A DNA stretch of 13,647 nucleotides from an uncultured Desulfobacterales bacterium (GTDB lineage Bacteria > Desulfobacterota > Desulfobacteria > Desulfobacterales > JAFDCJ01), in NCBI GenBank assembly GCA_945787595.1, contig CALZJV010000376.1:1-13647 (forward strand). The letters are read 5' to 3'. Under the pieces are notes generated by a model, which saw only the letters and a list, made by a program, of their open reading frames with translations, was not told the DNA's origin and searched no databases. Shown one piece after another: positions 1-6,851 of the stretch. The position numbers and the translations under genes were made by a program. Every line of letters starts with the position of its first letter. The first letter of the stretch is position 1.

Positions 1-113
1 GCAAAAGGAGCGGTGCTACTCGCTGTCCCAATTGAGTTTAATGCGATAGGAGAAAGGCATCCAACGTTACAAATTAAGCAAATGAACAATGCGATTAACC
101 TACCTAATCTCAT
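1..113 (-). CDS. Possible N-terminus of a lipoprotein, cut by the left window edge
   Basis: On the minus strand an ATG at 113 opens a frame that stays open to the window edge (37 codons). It begins with a short basic segment (MRLGRL), then a hydrophobic stretch, then NVGC with Cys at residue 19, followed by LSPIALNS. This resembles a signal peptide with a lipobox, although the usual Leu at -3 is replaced by Asn. A purine-rich AGAGG lies about 14 bases upstream of the ATG, farther than ideal. The frame is also open for about 35 codons upstream, without an ATG. I do not recognise the family. The surrounding DNA is visibly AT-rich compared with the genes to its right. It could be a chance open frame; a plus-strand open frame over the same bases (13-219) is judged less likely because it has no recognisable leader or domain. 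Confidence 0.35.
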   Translation of the reverse strand, partial: MRLGRLIALFICLICNVGCLSPIALNSIGTASSTAPF

Positions 114-478
114 TCTGATTTTTTTTACCTCTACTAATGAAATTGAATCTTGCTCATCTAACCGGTTATCATTTAGTTCGACTAATTTCAATCCCCCAGG
201 TGTTTGCAGTAAGACGTGAGGTCAATTAATGGAATAACCGATATTTTCGTTATTACCTCAGTGTGATCTCAATTTGTAAAATTGAGAGTATCAGACTTCT
301 GGGAAAAGTTGTGATACTTAATGGTTTAGATGCCGATTTGAGCCTTTACGAAATGTCAGATTTCCATTACATAGAATTCGCAATTATTTCAGATAGTAAA
401 ACGATATCACCATGTTTTTACATTCTTTCTCTGGTTTTGGGGTTTATTCTCAACCATTTTATTTATGCAACATAGGGG
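114..478. other. AT-rich gene-free stretch downstream of the CoA ligase
   Basis: No supported gene was found. The stretch separates the end of the CoA-ligase gene from the possible lipoprotein start. The plus-strand open frame at 263-475 starts with GTG, has no convincing ribosome binding site and no recognisable domain. The one clear structure is the perfect inverted repeat at 267-287. Confidence 0.5.
267..287. repeat. Perfect 9-bp stem-loop with 3-base loop
   Basis: TCTCAATTT and AAATTGAGA are exact reverse complements separated by GTA. The stem lies about 190 bp past the end of the minus-strand CoA-ligase gene. There is no T-run on either side, so a classical intrinsic terminator is not supported. 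It may be an mRNA 3'-end stabilising hairpin or a protein site. A second inverted pair, GTATCA (288-293) and TGATAC (312-317), follows directly. Confidence 0.45.
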
Positions 479-2002
479 TTAAAATAGCTTTTTAACTTCT
501 TCTTTTAACACCTTGCCCATCGTATTGCGCGGCAGTTCCTCCACAAAGACGATCTCCTTGGGGCATTTCCAGTTGTGTAGGTGTTTTTTACAAATCGCCC
601 GGATCTCATCCGCCTGGACGCCGGCACCGGGTTTTCTCACCACGGCGGCCATCACTTTTTCTCCCCATTTTTCGTCATTGACACCCACCACAGAGGCGTC
701 GAGTACGCCCTCAACCTGGTTGATGATCACCTCAACCTCTTTGGGAGAGATATTCTCCCCGCCGGAGATAATAATGTGTTTAATTCGATCCGTGAGGTAG
801 TAGTATCCGTCCTCATCAATGTGGCCCAAATCGCCGGTTTTAAACCATCCATTTTCAAATGCCTCAGTGGTTTCATCGGGCTTACGCCAGTAGCCCGGGG
901 ATATGGCGGGTCCTTTCAGCTGGATTTCACCGGTTTGACCAGGTGCTACATGGATGCCTGTATCGGGATCGACCAGCCGTACCTCCAGCGCCGGCAGCGG
1001 CAAGCCGATGGATCCCGGCTTTCTCTTGCCCCGCAGCGGATTGGAAAAATTCATACCGGTTTCCGACATGCCTTCTCTTTCCACCGGTTCCCTGCCGAAT
1101 ATGCGGTGGATGCGCTCATAGTCTTTGGCCAAAAGCGGAGCCGATCCTGAGGTCCACAGGCGCATATGCTCAAACGCCGGTTTTTTATCGCCTAAATATT
1201 CTATCAGCTTGGCATACATGGCGGGTACTGCCATAAACACCGTGCATACGTGGGGCCCGTCTTTTTTGCTCAATACTTCAATGATCGTTGGTGGTGAAAA
1301 TTTGTCGAGCAGGATCACATGAGCCCCGGCTAACAGGGATGTGTGCAGGGCGAAACACAGTCCATGCACATGAAAAAGGGGAAGTGCATGGCACAGTACG
1401 TCCGATTGATTGATTTCCCAAATATCGATAATATTACGGGCATCATGGATCAGGTTCTTTTGGGTGAGAATCGCCCCTTTGGGTTTGCCGGTGGTCCCTG
1501 AGGTGTAAATAATGAGTGCAGGGTCAGGCGGTCTGGTCTCGACCGGCGTGAAATCTGCGGATAAAGCGCGTAACACATCCAGATCGTGATACGATTTTTG
1601 GGTATCGATGACCAAGTTGTTGAGGCTGGGATCTAGGTCCCTGATGAATGGTTCCTTTGCCGGCTCCGATAATATTAAATTTGCCTCGGCGTCATTAAGC
1701 AGGTATTGCAGTTCGGATTTCTTAAAACCGGTGTTCAAGGGCACGGCAATGGCCCCTATTTTTTGAAGCGCCAGATGGGCAACCAAGAGAATCAATGATT
1801 TTTGGATAAAAAGGATGACCCTGTCTCCTTTTGCTATTCCCCGGGCCAGAAAAAGATTGGCCATCCGGTTTATATCCTGATTCAATTCAAGGTAGGAGAT
1901 CTCTGTTTCTACCTTGCCATCCCGCAGAAATGTAATCGCCGGCTTCTCTTTATAGGTTAGAAAGGATTCGGCAATACCATCACTGAACGACTCACCGCTC
2001 AT
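479..2002 (-). CDS. AMP-forming acyl-CoA synthetase, MatB (malonyl-CoA synthetase)-like
   Basis: Member of the ANL adenylating-enzyme superfamily. It would activate a carboxylic acid with ATP to an acyl-adenylate and then form the CoA thioester in the cytoplasm. Motifs seen (507-aa numbering): P-loop YTSGTTGKPKG at 166-176, LPLFHVHG around 207-214, SGSAPL near 285-290, A5 motif EREGMSET at 308-315, TGD at 389-391, hinge DR at 405-406, and catalytic-lysine motif PRNTMGK with Lys497. The strings LWTSGSAPLL, NPLRGKR, GPA..PGYWRKP and PRNTMGKV recall MatB enzymes. The frame could begin at a GTG at 2014, but GGAGG sits 5 bases before the ATG at 2002, so that start is preferred. It is the last gene of the TRAP cluster. 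Oddities: the usual Tyr of the ERYGMTE motif is Glu310, and Lys265 replaces the Arg usual in the MatB MYxRL motif. Ligase fold is certain; malonate as substrate is only plausible, and another short (di)carboxylate is possible. Confidence 0.9.
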   Translation of the reverse strand: MSGESFSDGIAESFLTYKEKPAITFLRDGKVETEISYLELNQDINRMANLFLARGIAKGDRVILFIQKSLILLVAHLALQKIGAIAVPLNTGFKKSELQYLLNDAEANLILSEPAKEPFIRDLDPSLNNLVIDTQKSYHDLDVLRALSADFTPVETRPPDPALIIYTSGTTGKPKGAILTQKNLIHDARNIIDIWEINQSDVLCHALPLFHVHGLCFALHTSLLAGAHVILLDKFSPPTIIEVLSKKDGPHVCTVFMAVPAMYAKLIEYLGDKKPAFEHMRLWTSGSAPLLAKDYERIHRIFGREPVEREGMSETGMNFSNPLRGKRKPGSIGLPLPALEVRLVDPDTGIHVAPGQTGEIQLKGPAISPGYWRKPDETTEAFENGWFKTGDLGHIDEDGYYYLTDRIKHIIISGGENISPKEVEVIINQVEGVLDASVVGVNDEKWGEKVMAAVVRKPGAGVQADEIRAICKKHLHNWKCPKEIVFVEELPRNTMGKVLKEEVKKLF

Positions 2003-2150
2003 TTTATCCTCCACTATGGTTTCACCTTAAATCGAGAAAACTCCAGACACCAACTAACAAATATCAAACAATATTAAAATTCGAATATCCAATGGCCCAA
2101 ACACATTGTCGCTTTTCTTCTATTTATAAAATCGACAGAATACCTCGTTA

Positions 2151-2185
2151 ATCCAGTATCCAGCATCCAGTATCCAGTATCCAGC
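2151..2185. repeat. Heptad tandem repeat ATCCAGY, five units
   Basis: Five consecutive 7-bp units (ATCCAGT, ATCCAGC, ATCCAGT, ATCCAGT, ATCCAGC) with a partial sixth (ATCTT) lie in the 262-bp gap between the CoA-ligase start and the end of the broken permease gene. Only the last base of the unit varies. It is noncoding and its function is unknown. The unit differs from the repeats in the two other gaps of this cluster. Confidence 0.85.
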
Positions 2186-2264
2186 ATCTTGGTCGATTAT
2201 CGGTGCAGCGTTTTATCTAAATAATGTGGCCCAAGTGCAAATGAAATTATAATTGGGGCGCACA

Positions 2265-3460
2265 CTATCCGATCATCTTATTTGGCAGCCACAGCGCCAG
2301 CTCCGGCCAGATACACACACAGACAATGACTAGTATTTCAATGATCACAAAGGGGATGACGCCCAGCAGCACATGGGACATGGGAACATCGGGTGCGATG
2401 TTTTTAACGATATACGGATAAAACATCCTAATACCAGCAGCAAAATATTAATCAAAAAAACAATTCCCCATTTGCCCAAAGGAAGCTTTAAAATTAACTC
2501 TCCCAGGGCCTGAGTTGCATATAAATCAGAGGAGACATAGGCAAACAGCAGGGCGGCAGCCATGATCATCAATATCATGCTGCTTTCATTCAGGGCTTTT
2601 ATGAATATCTGCCAGAGTTTTCTGGGTTTATAGATTTTGTAAATGGCCATCACAAAGATAAGGGAAAGCACGGCTCCCAATCCGCCGGCTTCACTGGGAG
2701 TTGCCCAGCCTCCATACAGCGATCCCATGATCCCGACGATAATTAAGACAAACGGCAGCACCTTGATCAAGGATGCAAACCGTTCTTTCCAGGAAAAACT
2801 TTCCACCAAAGCCCGGTCTTCGATATAATACATGGCTCCGGGACTGGCCGGCACCCGTTTGCGATAGAAGAAGACACCTCCGACCCAGATGCAGCTGAGA
2901 ATAATCTCGAGAATGCCCGGGAGGACACCGGCGATGAAGCACTTGCCGATGGAGGTCTCGGTGGCCACGCCGTAAAGGATCATGGTGACACTGGGCGGAA
3001 TCAGAATGCCGAATGTTCCTGCATGGGCAATCAACCCAGTGCTCAAAGCCGGAGAATAGCCGCGTTTTCTCATTTCCGGAATTCCGATACCACCGATTGC
3101 GGCCGCCGTTGCCGGACTGGAGCCGCATAAAGCAGCAAAGATACCACAGCCGATCATGTTGGCAATACCTAAGCCTCCGGGAATTTTATAGAGCCACTTG
3201 TGAAGGGTTTCGTATAGATCTTTGCTGGCATCGGATGCTGCGATGGGGGCGCTGAGAAGAATAAACAAGGGTATTGCCAAAAGCGCAAAACTGTCCATAC
3301 TGCCGTGCAGCACAAACGGGACCGTCTCCAACAGATGGGGAGAGAAGATCAGAATGAATATCACAGAGATGCCGGCCAATCCTGCCCAAATGGGAATACC
3401 GGATATTAGCAAAGCGAATGCACTTCCAAACAAAAGAATCGCCAGGACATATTCATTCAT
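2265..3460 (-). pseudogene. TRAP transporter large permease (DctM-like), internally deleted and frameshifted
   Basis: The large TRAP subunit is the 12-helix ion-coupled transport channel of the inner membrane. The ATG at 3460 follows AAGGA at a good distance. The first 347 codons read as normal DctM, including AIPLFILLS near 60, GSSPATAAAIGGIGIPEM and GILIPPSVTMILYG. After LVLGCF (about 2418) the frame enters an unrelated tail and stops at 2345. In another frame the natural DctM C-terminus follows directly from 2417 to a TAG at 2265: it begins PYIVKNIAPDVP and ends ELALWLPNKMIG (50 codons). By comparison with the family, about 45-50 residues between the two parts are gone, including the conserved segment normally ending in PPVGLNL. 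A loss not divisible by three explains the frame change. The 371-residue product would lack its last helices and is unlikely to work. A sequencing or assembly fault is the alternative. Confidence 0.85.
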
Positions 3461-3762
3461 TGCAAATCTTCCTTGCTACATGTATTAGAGTAACGTGATA
3501 AGTGGTTGTTTGCCCCCACGAGTGATAAGTTGAATTGAAAGATGAACGTCGAACATCGAACGTCCAACGTTGAACATCGAATAATGATGTCGCTCCGCTC
3601 CGCAATTTAATTTCATTTGTTTTCAAATATCCGATATCAAACCTTGAATGACTATTTCTGTTTCTTCATCTTTTCCCATTCAACATTCGATGTTGGACGT
3701 TCGACGTTCGATGTTCATCTTTTTTCAGAAGACCTTCCACCGTCCTCCGGCGTAAAAATAAC
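3461..3762. other. Gap between TRAP permease genes, holding a large inverted repeat
   Basis: About 300 bp with no gene between the small and large permease genes. In intact TRAP operons these two are normally adjacent or overlapping, so this gap is unusual. Its main content is the heptad-built inverted repeat at 3540-3720. The ribosome binding site of the large permease occupies the start of the gap. Confidence 0.7.
3540..3720. repeat. Inverted repeat with heptad-structured arms
   Basis: The arm at 3540-3579 and the reverse complement of 3681-3720 match at 27 of their first 30 positions, then diverge. Inside the arms the sequence itself repeats every 7 bases: GAACGTC, GAACATC, GAACGTC, CAACGTT, GAACATC. 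The arms enclose about 100 bp of unrelated AT-rich DNA. As RNA this would form a long hairpin between the two permease cistrons. It looks like a dispersed, possibly MITE-like or REP-like element, but no terminal duplication or transposase is visible. Confidence 0.8.
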
Positions 3763-4356
3763 TTAGCGCTTATGCAGGTTGCCCCCAGGGTCTGGTTTGG
3801 CTTTGGGGACATCTATGTCTTTTAGCTCAAAGCGCTCTGCTTCTTTGCTGATTTCACCTTTTTTCAGTTTGACTATTTTGTCACGGATAGACACAATATA
3901 CTGGAGAAAAAGCAGGGTCATTCCAAGGGGAAGAAATAAGTAAGGAATCCACAGGGGCGGGCCCCAAAGTGATTCCGAATGCTGGTTTCCAACAACGGTT
4001 TCCCACCACATCGGCCAAGCGTACCAGGCGAGGATAGCGGCCAGAATACAGGATATGATGGAAACGACAATGAGGGTGATTTCCCGTGTTCGGGGAGAAA
4101 GATGTATAATCACTAGATCCACATTGAGATGGTGTTCATTTTTCTGGACAAAGGCTGCGCCGCCAAAAACAACGAATATCAGCAAAAATACGGATGCCTC
4201 TATTTGCCAGATCGTGGAAACTCCCAGTATCTTCCTGACAATAACACCTTCGGTGACGATGAGGGCAGCACTGAGAAGGCTTAAAGCAGCAATCCAGCCG
4301 GTCAGGTAGGTTAACCCATCAATTATGCGGGTTAATAGTTTCCCAAGCTGTTTCAT
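3763..4356 (-). CDS. TRAP transporter small permease (DctQ-like)
   Basis: The small membrane subunit of a tripartite ATP-independent periplasmic transporter; it partners the large permease and docks the periplasmic binding protein. With the start at 4356 it has 197 residues and four predicted membrane helices at about 17-40, 50-70, 92-116 and 134-156. The conserved family region is visible: an intramembrane Glu in IWQIEASVFLLIFVVFGGAAF, then KNEHHLNVDLV. The frame is open upstream to an ATG at 4470, but that adds 38 polar residues before the first helix. The internal ATG at 4356 has GGTGGGG about 8 bases upstream, so it is preferred. The C-terminal tail from about 160 is hydrophilic and longer than usual. 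It appears intact, unlike the large permease and binding protein on either side. Confidence 0.88.
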   Translation of the reverse strand: MKQLGKLLTRIIDGLTYLTGWIAALSLLSAALIVTEGVIVRKILGVSTIWQIEASVFLLIFVVFGGAAFVQKNEHHLNVDLVIIHLSPRTREITLIVVSIISCILAAILAWYAWPMWWETVVGNQHSESLWGPPLWIPYLFLPLGMTLLFLQYIVSIRDKIVKLKKGEISKEAERFELKDIDVPKAKPDPGGNLHKR

Positions 4357-4687
4357 TTTTTTTGCCCCACCGTGAGAGGGTTGAATGTTTTCGATTTGTA
4401 TAACCCCACTAAGGAATGGACGGGCGAGGTTTTGGTGTTGGATATAGAATTCACCAACAGTGCAATTCATCTTTCACCAGGTTGATATCATGCCGGCAGG
4501 ACCTCGCCCATGATGAGGTCATCAGCGTCCTCGTCCCCGAACCGTTTCTCTTCGTGCTTTAAAACACCGTTTTTCGGTTGCGAGAACGAGGACGAGTACG
4601 AAAAACAATCCTCAATTGTCCGCACTCATCGGCAGGCAGTTGCCAGCGTGCGAAATCGAATTTTTGCATTGAAGGGTTAAAGAGCGG
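4357..4687. other. Gap between binding protein and small permease genes
   Basis: About 330 bp without a supported gene. It contains the imperfect inverted repeat at 4526-4595 and a hexad tandem on its right arm. No promoter is convincing on the minus strand. The long gap makes tight co-translation of the two TRAP genes unlikely. Confidence 0.6.
4526..4601. repeat. Inverted repeat with hexad tandem (CGAGNA)
   Basis: The arm at 4526-4544 (CGTCCTCGTCCCCGAACCG) is nearly the reverse complement of 4575-4595, with about 30 bases between. The right arm is also a tandem of 6-bp units: CGAGAA, CGAGGA, CGAGTA and a partial CGA at 4581-4601. On the minus strand this would give a stem-loop in the dctP-dctQ intercistronic RNA. 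There is no U-run, so it is not a simple terminator. Confidence 0.7.
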
Positions 4688-5602
4688 TTATTTCATAGCC
4701 TCGGCGGCCAGATCCAGCAATTCCTGCCCACCGGGGACGGTTTCAGCATAGTTTTTCCAGGCCGTCTGTTTGGAAAATTCCAACCACATGTTAAATTCTG
4801 CTTCCGTCATATAATGTATATCAACACCGGCATCGGTGTAGGCCTTAATCAGCTTGTCAACCAGTGTTTTAAAATTTTCGTAGATCCAGTTTTCATGCAT
4901 CCACTCGGCGACTTCCTTAAAAATCTTTTGCTGTTCGGGTGTCAGCCGGTCCCAGGTTTTTTGCGAGATGATCAGGTTTTCCGCCATATACCAGATGGAA
5001 TAATCCCTGGGTGCGTTGATATACTTGAGCACTTCATATAGTCGGTAGGAGACAAAAGAGGCAGAGGAAGTCATCATGGTGTCCAGAACTCCGGTGGAAA
5101 GCGCATGATAAGTCTCCGAAGACGGCATGCTGGTGATGGACGCTCCGGCCTCGCGCATCATAAATTCAAACTTTTTCCCGGCGGCCCGCAGCTTGGTTCC
5201 CTTCACATCGGCAGGAACTTTTATCCAGGTGAGCCCCTGTTTTATATTGGCCACCGAACAGGGCATTAAGGTGATGGACAGCTGGGGCACTTTGCCGGAT
5301 GCATAATCCAGGGGAAAAACGGACATATCCAGCGCTCCTTTTCGTAGGGCATCCCATTGCTCTTTGGGCTTAAATAATGATTTGGCCGGGTAATGGCGAA
5401 ACTTGATTTCCCCGTTGGTTCGTTTGGTGACCATTTCGCCAAACACTCGACCCATCTGATCCCGGACGTCTCCTGCGGCGAATTGATGAGAAACCTTCAA
5501 TGTCATGGATTTGGCCCAGGAAGTATCTGCTTTTACCAACATCAATGAAAGCGCTCCGGCCAAAATGACAACCGAGTAAAACAATGTTTTTTTCGTCCTC
5601 AT
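4688..5602 (-). CDS. TRAP transporter periplasmic substrate-binding protein (DctP-like), internally shortened
   Basis: Captures the substrate in the periplasm and delivers it to the TRAP permease. The ATG at 5602 is preceded by GGGGG at about 5 bases. Residues 1-30 are a signal peptide (hydrophobic core 8-22, cleavage likely after TSWA). The fold is recognised from LKVSHQFAAGD at 35-45, the segment WDALRKGALDMSV around 83-95, PADVKGTKLRAAG at 130-142 and SSETYHALSTGVLD around 161-174. Arg139 in the KLRAAG segment matches the arginine that normally grips the substrate carboxylate. At 304 residues it is about 35 shorter than typical members. The shortage falls between GLTW (126) and IKVPADVKG, where the family normally has a helix, a beta strand and a second substrate-contacting basic residue. 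The reading frame is kept, but binding is doubtful. A divergent but functional short form is less likely. Confidence 0.88.
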   Translation of the reverse strand: MRTKKTLFYSVVILAGALSLMLVKADTSWAKSMTLKVSHQFAAGDVRDQMGRVFGEMVTKRTNGEIKFRHYPAKSLFKPKEQWDALRKGALDMSVFPLDYASGKVPQLSITLMPCSVANIKQGLTWIKVPADVKGTKLRAAGKKFEFMMREAGASITSMPSSETYHALSTGVLDTMMTSSASFVSYRLYEVLKYINAPRDYSIWYMAENLIISQKTWDRLTPEQQKIFKEVAEWMHENWIYENFKTLVDKLIKAYTDAGVDIHYMTEAEFNMWLEFSKQTAWKNYAETVPGGQELLDLAAEAMK

Positions 5603-5686
5603 GGTAACCCCCTTTTTTTATGGTTTAGGCAAAATTATTCCATTGTTTTGACTTGCAGGAATGAAATCTAACACCTCCCTTCTTTA

Positions 5687-6334
5687 CTATTTTGCTAACT
5701 TTTCCATTGCATCAGATTGGTTTTTTAAATGGGACTTCATCAAAATTTCAGCTTTTTTCGAATTCTTATCGCGAAATGCCGCTAAAAGGCGCCGATGCTC
5801 CTCAATGGATTGTTCGAATCGTCCGGGCAAGTTCAGCGTTTGAAAACGGTACAATAAGATTTTTTGACGCAAACCGTTGACAATTTGGTTCATGGTTTTG
5901 TTTCCGGCCAGCTTCTGTACGAAAGCATGATATAGGTTGTTTTGGTGAATATACTCCTTCTGGTCCTTACGCTTGAAGCTCTTTTCCAGTTTTTGGTGTA
6001 GTTTCTCCAATTTGGAAAAATCCTGATCTCTCATCTTTTCGGCGGCCGTCCGTGCACAAACCCCTTCCAGCACACTCATGACATCGAACATTTCCTTGAT
6101 TTCTTCAAAAGTCGGAGTGGTCACGTAGGAGCCGCGATTAGGGATCAGTCGGATAAGCCCTTCCGTACTTAAAACCCGTAGCGCCTCACGTAAGGGCGTT
6201 TTACTGATGCCCATCATGTCGCAGAGCTCACTTTCCTTGATCCTATCGCCTTCCATCAACTCGCCGGACATCATCATCTCTCGGAGATTATTGGCGATCT
6301 CCTCATGCAGCGTTTTCTTTTGGATGGTTTTCAT
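5687..6334 (-). CDS. GntR-family transcriptional regulator, FCD (FadR) subfamily
   Basis: A cytoplasmic one-component regulator. Residues about 8-72 form the winged helix-turn-helix: EEIANNLREMMMSGEL, then KESELCDMMGISKTPLREAL, then the wing at LIPNRGSYV. Residues about 78-210 form the all-helical FCD sensor. In FCD proteins an Asp and three His bind a metal that contacts a carboxylate ligand; here H136, H180 and H202 are present, while the position four residues before H136 is Asn132 instead of Asp. The frame allows a GTG at 6337, but ATG 6334 has GCGGAA at better spacing. The gene is first in the minus-strand cluster, 84 bp ahead of the binding-protein gene. FCD repressors next to malonate genes (MatR type) have this layout. 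It probably represses its own cluster and is released by the carboxylate or its CoA ester; ligand and polarity are inferred. Confidence 0.92.
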   Translation of the reverse strand: MKTIQKKTLHEEIANNLREMMMSGELMEGDRIKESELCDMMGISKTPLREALRVLSTEGLIRLIPNRGSYVTTPTFEEIKEMFDVMSVLEGVCARTAAEKMRDQDFSKLEKLHQKLEKSFKRKDQKEYIHQNNLYHAFVQKLAGNKTMNQIVNGLRQKILLYRFQTLNLPGRFEQSIEEHRRLLAAFRDKNSKKAEILMKSHLKNQSDAMEKLAK

Positions 6335-6383
6335 CACATTCCGCTAGTTTCGATCTAATAATTAATAATTAATAATAAATTAT

Positions 6384-6413
6384 CTTATCCGATAAAATGC
6401 TCGTGGCTGTCAA
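6384..6413 (-). promoter_or_regulatory. Candidate sigma70 promoter with overlapping dyad operator for the GntR cluster
   Basis: Read on the minus strand, a perfect -35 TTGACA (6408-6413) is followed after 18 bases by GATAAG (6384-6389), a 4-of-6 match to the -10 consensus. The dyad TTATC-C-GATAA at 6385-6395 covers the -10 and the adjoining spacer, the standard position for a repressor. It lies about 50 bp before the regulator start. A very AT-rich leader (6358-6383) follows. Promoter and operator are predictions from sequence pattern only. Confidence 0.55.
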
Positions 6414-6636
6414 GCACTATATTGATTGATTAAATTTTGTGGTCAAATTGATATTAGGCGGTTTGCCCTATGACTTGAATCACGCCTTAATGGGGAGCTT
6501 TTCCTAAAAGGATCACGGTAGGTTGCGGAAGCGGCTTTGGCCGGAGCTTAAAATCCCTGTAAAGTTGTCCGATGCACAACATCATGTTTTATTCGAAGCT
6601 TAAACAAATTCCGATCAGAATGGAAAGGAGCGAACC

Positions 6637-6810
6637 ATGAAAGATCCATATAAACAACATGGTGCTTTTAGCTGGTTTGAATTGATGACAACCGATGTCG
6701 AGGCCGATGAATCGTTGACTCTGGCCTCCCACGCTTCAGTGAGAATTCGTCAATTCTGGCGCGTCTGCGAACCAAATCAAGGATATAAATCCATATCCTC
6801 GAACTCTTAG
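6637..6810 (+). pseudogene. Remnant of a VOC/glyoxalase-family gene (N-terminus only)
   Basis: A short 57-codon plus-strand frame with a strong ribosome binding site (AAAGGAG, 6 bases before the ATG). Its first 23 residues, MKDPYKQHGAF followed by SWFELMTTDVEA, match the typical start of VOC-superfamily proteins of the glyoxalase/bleomycin-resistance type, where the text would continue with KxFYxxLFGW. Here it changes abruptly after VEADES to an unrelated tail and stops at TAG 6808-6810. The rest of the roughly 120-residue domain, with its metal ligands, is not seen in any frame up to the dioxygenase gene. It is most likely a deletion remnant. The preserved start and ribosome site suggest recent loss or a still-translated short peptide. 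Confidence 0.55.
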
Positions 6811-6851
6811 AAAGTGTGAATCTACCCAAATAGATTATGTGGTTTTAACCC

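Noticed and set aside
13..475. Plus-strand open frames at 13-219 and 263-475
   Set aside because: No convincing ribosome binding site, no recognisable domain, AT-rich low-information text; the first is antisense to the likelier lipoprotein start.
581..1150. 189-codon plus-strand frame inside the CoA-ligase gene
   Set aside because: Antisense shadow of a clear, motif-complete ligase; its text has no known family pattern.
2151..3720. CRISPR-like repeats in the TRAP cluster gaps
   Set aside because: Units of 7 bp in direct tandem or inverted pairs without unique spacers; no cas gene.
6819..6836. Stem-loop AATCTA-CCCAAA-TAGATT between VOC remnant and dioxygenase
   Set aside because: Only a 6-bp AT-rich stem without a T-run; too weak to call a terminator.
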